From assembly GCA_002299005.1 (NCBI GenBank), contig DBMZ01000122.1, forward strand, positions 7,922 to 16,974: a stretch of DNA of 9,053 nucleotides, read 5' to 3'. Made by a program: the position numbers and the translations under genes. The stretch comes from Alphaproteobacteria bacterium UBA685 (GTDB taxonomy: Bacteria; Pseudomonadota; Alphaproteobacteria; Puniceispirillales; Puniceispirillaceae). Positions 4,979 to 9,053 of this stretch are shown here, in pieces. How positions within the stretch are numbered: the stretch's first letter is position 1; each line of letters begins with the position of its first letter. A model generated the notes under the pieces. It was not told the DNA's origin. It worked only from the letters and a program-made list of their open reading frames with translations, and searched no databases.

Positions 4979-5016
4979 TGCAACATAAATTGTATCGCAA
5001 AAAATGAGTTGATTTC

Positions 5017-6468
5017 ATGGGTGCTACCGAAGAAACAATTGCAGCAGTTGAAGAAGCCACGGGCCAGTATAAATACGGCTTTGTGACTGATGTCGAAACA
5101 GAAAAAGCCCCAAAGGGCCTGAATGAAGACATTATCCGCTTTATTTCAGCTAAGAAGAATGAGCCTGAATGGATGCTAGAATGGCGCCTGAAGGCCTATG
5201 CAAAATGGCTGACAATGGAATCGCCTGATTGGGCAAAGCTGGATATTCCTGAGATTGATTATCAGGATATTTATTATTACGCCGCGCCAAAATCAGCCGA
5301 AGGGCCAAAATCGCTTGATGAGGTCGACCCTGAGCTATTGGCGACTTATGAGAAGCTTGGCATCCCGCTAAATGAGCAAAAGATGCTGGCAGGTGTGGCT
5401 GTGGATGCGGTGTTTGATTCTGTCTCAGTGGCAACAACCTTCCGTGAAGAGCTGGCCAAATCAGGCGTTATCTTCTGCCCAATCTCAGAGGCGGTTCACT
5501 CGCACCCTGAGCTTGTGAAAAAATATATCGGTTCGGTTGTGCCTGTGGCGGATAATTATTTCTCAGCCCTGAATTCAGCCGTGTTCACAGATGGCTCTTT
5601 TGTCTATATCCCAAAGGGCGTGCGCTGTCCGATGGAGCTATCAACCTACTTCCGTATTAATGAGAAAAATACAGGTCAGTTTGAACGCACATTGATCATC
5701 GCTGAAGATGCGTCTTACGTCTCTTATCTTGAGGGCTGTACAGCGCCGCAAAGAGATGAAAATCAGCTCCATGCGGCGGTTGTTGAACTGGTGGCGATGG
5801 AAGATGCGGAAATCAAATATTCAACGGTGCAAAACTGGTACCCAGGTGATGCAGATGGTAAGGGCGGAATTTATAATTTCGTGACCAAAAGAGGCGCTTG
5901 CCGTGGTGACCGCTCAAAGATTGCTTGGACACAGGTCGAAACAGGCTCTGCTGTCACATGGAAATACCCGTCATGCATTTTGCAAGGCAAGGATTCAGTT
6001 GGTGAGTTCTATTCAGTGGCTGTGACAAACGGTGCCCAGCAAGCTGATACAGGCACAAAGATGATCCACCTTGGTGAGGGGAGCCGCTCAACCATTATCT
6101 CGAAAGGTATCTCGGCTGGTAAGTCGAACAACACCTATCGCGGTTTGGTACAGGTGATGCCAAAAGCTGAGAATGCGCGTAATTTTACGCAATGTGACTC
6201 ATTGCTTGTTGGCGATAAATGCGGCGCGCATACGGTGCCTTATATCGTCTCACGCAACCCGTCTGGCAAAATTGAGCATGAGGCTACAACCTCACGCATT
6301 TCAGAAGATCAGATGTTTTATTGTCGCCAACGCGGCCTTGATGAAGAAGAGACTGTGTCTTTGATCGTTAATGGTTTCTGCCGCGAGGTGATGAAAGAAT
6401 TACCAATGGAATTTGCTGTTGAAGCACAAAAACTAATCGGAATCAGCCTTGAAGGCTCAGTAGGATAA
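5017..6468 (+). CDS. sufB: Fe-S cluster assembly scaffold protein SufB
   Basis: SufB is the core of the cytoplasmic SufBC2D scaffold, where sulfur and iron are assembled into a cluster. The product is 483 residues, the usual length. It has an N-terminal helical part with [14 protein letters not shown], then the beta-helix core (about 170-430) with [20 protein letters not shown] and the motifs [18 protein letters not shown] and [14 protein letters not shown]. Cys393, His421 and Glu422 correspond, with a constant offset of 12, to E. coli SufB Cys405, His433 and Glu434, residues implicated in cluster assembly, so the protein looks functional. The ATG at 5017 lacks a clear Shine-Dalgarno sequence. 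Only 38 bp separate it from the regulator, so translation may depend on coupling or the A-rich leader. No cysteine desulfurase gene lies between regulator and sufB, unlike the layout in some alphaproteobacteria. sufC follows 12 bp later. Confidence 0.98.
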   Translation: MGATEETIAAVEEATGQYKYGFVTDVETEKAPKGLNEDIIRFISAKKNEPEWMLEWRLKAYAKWLTMESPDWAKLDIPEIDYQDIYYYAAPKSAEGPKSLDEVDPELLATYEKLGIPLNEQKMLAGVAVDAVFDSVSVATTFREELAKSGVIFCPISEAVHSHPELVKKYIGSVVPVADNYFSALNSAVFTDGSFVYIPKGVRCPMELSTYFRINEKNTGQFERTLIIAEDASYVSYLEGCTAPQRDENQLHAAVVELVAMEDAEIKYSTVQNWYPGDADGKGGIYNFVTKRGACRGDRSKIAWTQVETGSAVTWKYPSCILQGKDSVGEFYSVAVTNGAQQADTGTKMIHLGEGSRSTIISKGISAGKSNNTYRGLVQVMPKAENARNFTQCDSLLVGDKCGAHTVPYIVSRNPSGKIEHEATTSRISEDQMFYCRQRGLDEEETVSLIVNGFCREVMKELPMEFAVEAQKLIGISLEGSVG

Positions 6469-6480
6469 GAGTGTCCCATC

Positions 6481-7233
6481 ATGAATTTATTAGAAATTAA
6501 AAACCTTAAAGCGAAAATCGGTGATAAAGAAATCTTGCATGGCATTGATTTGACGATTAACCGCGGTGAAGTGCATGCCATTATGGGCCCGAACGGCTCT
6601 GGCAAAAGCACGCTATCTTATGTGCTATCAGGGCGTGATGGCTATGAGGTCACAGACGGTGAGATCTTGCTGGATGGCGAATCTGTGCTTGATATGGAAG
6701 CTGATGAGCGCGCGCGAGCTGGTATGTTTTTGGCGTTCCAATATCCTGTTGAATTGCCAGGTGTTGGCGGCATGAGCTTTTTGCGTGCGGCGGTGAATGC
6801 CCGCTTGCGTGAAAAGGGTGAAGATGAAGTTGATCAGCTGGCGTTTGTTAAGATGGTCCGCGCCAAAGCCAAAGCGCTTGGTGTTGATGATGAGATGCTA
6901 AAGCGTGCGGTGAATGTGGGCTTTTCAGGCGGTGAGAAAAAACGCTATGAAATCCTGCAAATGGCCTTGCTAGAGCCAACAATGGCGGTGCTTGATGAGA
7001 CTGATTCAGGCCTTGATGTGGATGCGCTTCGTATCGTCTCTGAGGGCGTGAATGCGTTGCGCGGTGAGGCGCGTGGCATGCTGGTTATCACGCATTATCA
7101 GCGCCTACTATCACATATTGTGCCTGATTATGTGCATATTCTTGCTGGTGGTCGTATCATCAAATCTGGTGATAAGGATTTGGCATTAGAAGTTGAAAAT
7201 AATGGCTATGCGGGGCTTATCGATGCAGCCTAA
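6481..7233 (+). CDS. sufC: Fe-S cluster assembly ATPase SufC
   Basis: SufC is a soluble ABC-type ATPase that binds SufB and SufD. ATP-driven dimerisation of SufC remodels the SufB-SufD core during cluster assembly. The product is 250 residues, normal for the family. All nucleotide-binding motifs are intact: Walker A GPNGSGKS (36-43), Q-loop in [10 protein letters not shown], the signature FSGGEKKR (148-155), Walker B MAVLDE (168-173) with Glu173, D-loop SGLD (176-179) and the H-loop His205 (VITHYQRLL). The LDETDSGLD run is typical of SufC among ABC ATPases. There is no membrane segment, consistent with a cytoplasmic role. The start follows sufB by 12 bp, with only a weak purine stretch upstream. 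The last 11 bp overlap the start of sufD, a sign of translational coupling. Confidence 0.98.
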   Translation: MNLLEIKNLKAKIGDKEILHGIDLTINRGEVHAIMGPNGSGKSTLSYVLSGRDGYEVTDGEILLDGESVLDMEADERARAGMFLAFQYPVELPGVGGMSFLRAAVNARLREKGEDEVDQLAFVKMVRAKAKALGVDDEMLKRAVNVGFSGGEKKRYEILQMALLEPTMAVLDETDSGLDVDALRIVSEGVNALRGEARGMLVITHYQRLLSHIVPDYVHILAGGRIIKSGDKDLALEVENNGYAGLIDAA

Positions 7234-8398
7234 TTTGTTACGTGAAAATGCCGCTTTATGTTTGCAAGCAAAGCAAGAATTTGCGGCAAATGGTCTGCCT
7301 GCGGCCAAGAATGAGGCATGGATTTACACAAGATTGCAAGCACTGACCCTCAACCCTGCCAATGCGGGTGAGGAAGCGCAAGCCGATGAGGCTGGCGTGC
7401 TGTCATTCTCAGCTGGCTGGTTGCAAACAGGTGGTGATAATTTGCCAGCTTCTGTGACGCTCACAGAGATGGGTGATGATGCGATTTTAGGTGAGTTTGC
7501 GGCGCATTTGCCAGAAGATCACTTCCTAGGCTCGCTATCTTTGGGTCATGCTACAGGCGCTTATCTTATTGAAATTGCGGCAAATGCGGCGATTGAGACA
7601 CCTTTGCAGCTGGTCTTTGAAGGGGGTGAGGAAGGGCAATCCTCGCATCCTTTGATTTTCATCAAATGCGGCGCAGGGGCATCGTGCCAATTGGCAGAGA
7701 TTCACTCTGGCACAACCAGCCTATCAGCGCCTGTGATGGTGATTGATGCGGGCGCAGGTGCCAAGATTGACCATGTCAAATTGCAAGCCGAAGATAGCCA
7801 AGCAAGCCATCTGGCATTAACTGTCTTTGCGGTGGCCCAAACGGCGGATATCAATTCGTTCACAGCCGCCATCGGGGCCAAGCTTGGCCGTCATGAGACA
7901 CATGCGCATTTGAATGGTGAGCATATTGAGATGGCCTTGTCGTCTTTATATCTTGGCCGTGCTGAACAGCATCAGGATATCACCACCAGAATGTTGCACC
8001 ATATGCCAAATTGTACCTCTAATCAGGTCATTCGCGGCGTGCTAGATGATAGTGCCAAGGGTGTCTTCCAAGGCAAGGTGTTGGTCGCACGTGATGCGCA
8101 AAAAACAGATGGCCAGCAGATGAGCCGTGCCTTGCTATTGTCACGCAAAGCAGAAGCAGATGCCAAGCCTGAGCTAGAAATCTATGCTGATGATGTTGTG
8201 TGCTCGCATGGGGCCACGGTGGGTGAGCTTGATGAGACGCATCTGTTTTATATGATGAGCCGTGGTATTTCTGAAGATGATGCCAAGAATATGCTTATCC
8301 AAGCCTTCTTGATTGATGCGCTAGAGCAGGTGCGTCATGAGGCTTTGGCAGATATTCTATCACATGCGGTTCATGATTGGATGGCAGAGGGGCTCTAA
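7223..8398 (+). CDS. sufD: Fe-S cluster assembly protein SufD
   Basis: SufD is the SufB paralogue that completes the SufBC2D scaffold and is thought to aid iron entry. The product is 391 residues from the ATG at 7223. That start was preferred over an in-frame TTG at 7193 because [10 protein letters not shown] begins a plausible N-terminus, GGGG at 7212-7215 lies seven bases upstream, and the 11-bp overlap with sufC is typical of coupled suf genes. The N-terminal helical part contains [10 protein letters not shown], a variant of the family's KxExWKYT motif. The C-terminal beta-helix contains VFQGKVLV and [12 protein letters not shown]. Cys327 and His329 match E. coli SufD Cys358 and His360, the latter needed for cluster assembly. 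[19 protein letters not shown] (about 343-361) is the SufC-binding end. The sufD stop and sufS start share one base (TAATG). Confidence 0.96.
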   Translation: MQPNLLRENAALCLQAKQEFAANGLPAAKNEAWIYTRLQALTLNPANAGEEAQADEAGVLSFSAGWLQTGGDNLPASVTLTEMGDDAILGEFAAHLPEDHFLGSLSLGHATGAYLIEIAANAAIETPLQLVFEGGEEGQSSHPLIFIKCGAGASCQLAEIHSGTTSLSAPVMVIDAGAGAKIDHVKLQAEDSQASHLALTVFAVAQTADINSFTAAIGAKLGRHETHAHLNGEHIEMALSSLYLGRAEQHQDITTRMLHHMPNCTSNQVIRGVLDDSAKGVFQGKVLVARDAQKTDGQQMSRALLLSRKAEADAKPELEIYADDVVCSHGATVGELDETHLFYMMSRGISEDDAKNMLIQAFLIDALEQVRHEALADILSHAVHDWMAEGL

Positions 8399-9053
8399 TG
8401 GTTGATTTTGCGGCGTTAAAAGATGATTTCCCCATCCTAAAGCAAGAGGTCAATGGTAAGCCTCTATGCTATCTGGATTCTGCGGCTTCTTCACAAAAGC
8501 CGCAGCAAGTCATTGATGCGTTGCAAAAGGCCTATGCGGAAACCTATGCCAATGTGCATCGCGGCTTGCACCATCTCTCAGAAGCGTCAACCGACGCCTA
8601 TGAGGCGGTGCGCCAAAAGGTGGCGGGGCTGATCAATGCGCCGTCACATGAGGAGGTGATTTTCACCTCTGGCGCCACGATGAGCTTGAACCTTATCGCA
8701 AGCTGTTGGGGTGGTGAAAACCTTGGGCCGGATGATGAGATCCTCATCACAATTGCCGAGCATCATGCAAATATCGTGCCATGGCAGATGATATCACAGC
8801 GCACCGGTGCCAAGATTGTCGCCGCACCACTTGGTGAGGATGGCTCATTTGATAAAGCCGTGTTTGAAGCTTTGGTAACAGAGCGCACAAAAGTCATCTC
8901 TATTCCGCATGTATCAAATGTTTTGGGCACTGTCTTTCCTTTGAAAGATATCGCCGCGATGGCGTGGTCCGTGGGCGCGCTACTTGTGGTTGATGGCTGT
9001 CAGGGGGTTGTTTATATGCCTGTTGATGTGCAAGAGATTGACTGTGATTTCTA
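8398..9053 (+). CDS. sufS: Cysteine desulfurase SufS, 5' part only (runs off the window)
   Basis: SufS is a PLP enzyme that removes sulfur from L-cysteine as a persulfide and passes it, usually through SufE or SufU, to SufBCD. The 218 codons present start at the ATG overlapping the sufD stop (TAATG). Class-V aminotransferase features are in order: FPIL near residue 11, LDSAASSQKP (27-36), NVHRGLHHLSEAST (52-65), the PLP-phosphate loop with Thr94, EHHANIVPWQ (about 121-130) with the ring-stacking histidine, HVSNVLGT (170-177), and VDGCQGV with the PLP-nitrogen aspartate. The PLP lysine, the active-site cysteine and the C-terminus lie beyond 9053. The conserved RG-T-E segment is altered (Ser91, Met95; see findings). 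The SUF-type assignment rests on EHHANIVPW and the suf context; an IscS-type enzyme is unlikely. Confidence 0.95.
   Translation, partial: MVDFAALKDDFPILKQEVNGKPLCYLDSAASSQKPQQVIDALQKAYAETYANVHRGLHHLSEASTDAYEAVRQKVAGLINAPSHEEVIFTSGATMSLNLIASCWGGENLGPDDEILITIAEHHANIVPWQMISQRTGAKIVAAPLGEDGSFDKAVFEALVTERTKVISIPHVSNVLGTVFPLKDIAAMAWSVGALLVVDGCQGVVYMPVDVQEIDCDF

Noticed and set aside
7193..7222. TTG start for sufD adding ten residues deep within sufC
   Set aside because: The extension is not SufD-like, and the ATG at 7223 has a G-rich ribosome binding site and a normal short overlap.
1..9053. CRISPR array, insertion sequence, prophage or toxin-antitoxin pair
   Set aside because: No spaced repeat array, transposase, integrase or small toxin-like gene pair is visible on either strand; the coding content is ordinary core metabolism.

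Overview
The window looks like chromosomal DNA from an alphaproteobacterium. The evidence is protein-level resemblance (alanine dehydrogenase, HspQ, an Rrf2-family SUF regulator and SufBCDS in that order), a tRNA-Ala(UGC) of alphaproteobacterial type, and intermediate GC in genes with AT-rich intergenic DNA. A marine SAR116/Puniceispirillum-like lineage would fit, but that is a guess from style and was not tested. Nearly all of the window is dense housekeeping sequence. No phage, transposon, CRISPR array or defence island is visible.

Left part (1-3455). A SelO/YdiU-type protein adenylyltransferase gene (149-1561) follows a leader containing two short direct repeats, and it ends in three in-frame 15-bp repeats. 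Converging on it, only 9 bp away, is an Lrp/AsnC-family regulator gene on the minus strand (1571-2029). That gene is divergent from an alanine dehydrogenase gene, ald (2286-3380). The 256-bp AT-rich region between them carries several perfect inverted repeats, as expected for an Lrp-type regulator controlling a neighbouring amino-acid catabolic gene. ald is closed by a good intrinsic terminator (3423-3455).

Middle part (3456-4420). A stand-alone tRNA-Ala(UGC) gene (3569-3644) has a plausible promoter of its own. A perfect hairpin and then rpmF (ribosomal protein bL32, 3704-3889) follow, and after them hspQ (4010-4366).

Right part (4421-9053). This is a SUF iron-sulfur cluster assembly operon: an Rrf2/IscR-like regulator (4523-4978), sufB, sufC, sufD and the first 218 codons of sufS, which runs off the window. 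The genes are packed with 38-nt and 12-nt gaps, then an 11-nt overlap, then a 1-nt overlap. Upstream of the regulator lies a 25-bp site (4434-4458) matching the E. coli IscR type-1 operator at 23 of 25 positions and overlapping a probable promoter. This suggests that the regulator senses Fe-S status and represses its own operon. SufB, SufC and SufD would form the scaffold complex, SufC supplies ATPase activity, and SufS supplies sulfur from cysteine.

I found no convincing new biological system. The observations most worth checking are the near-consensus IscR operator, the regularly spaced palindromes between the Lrp-type gene and ald, the repeat-derived and atypical SelO C-terminus, and unusual residues at a normally conserved SufS position.
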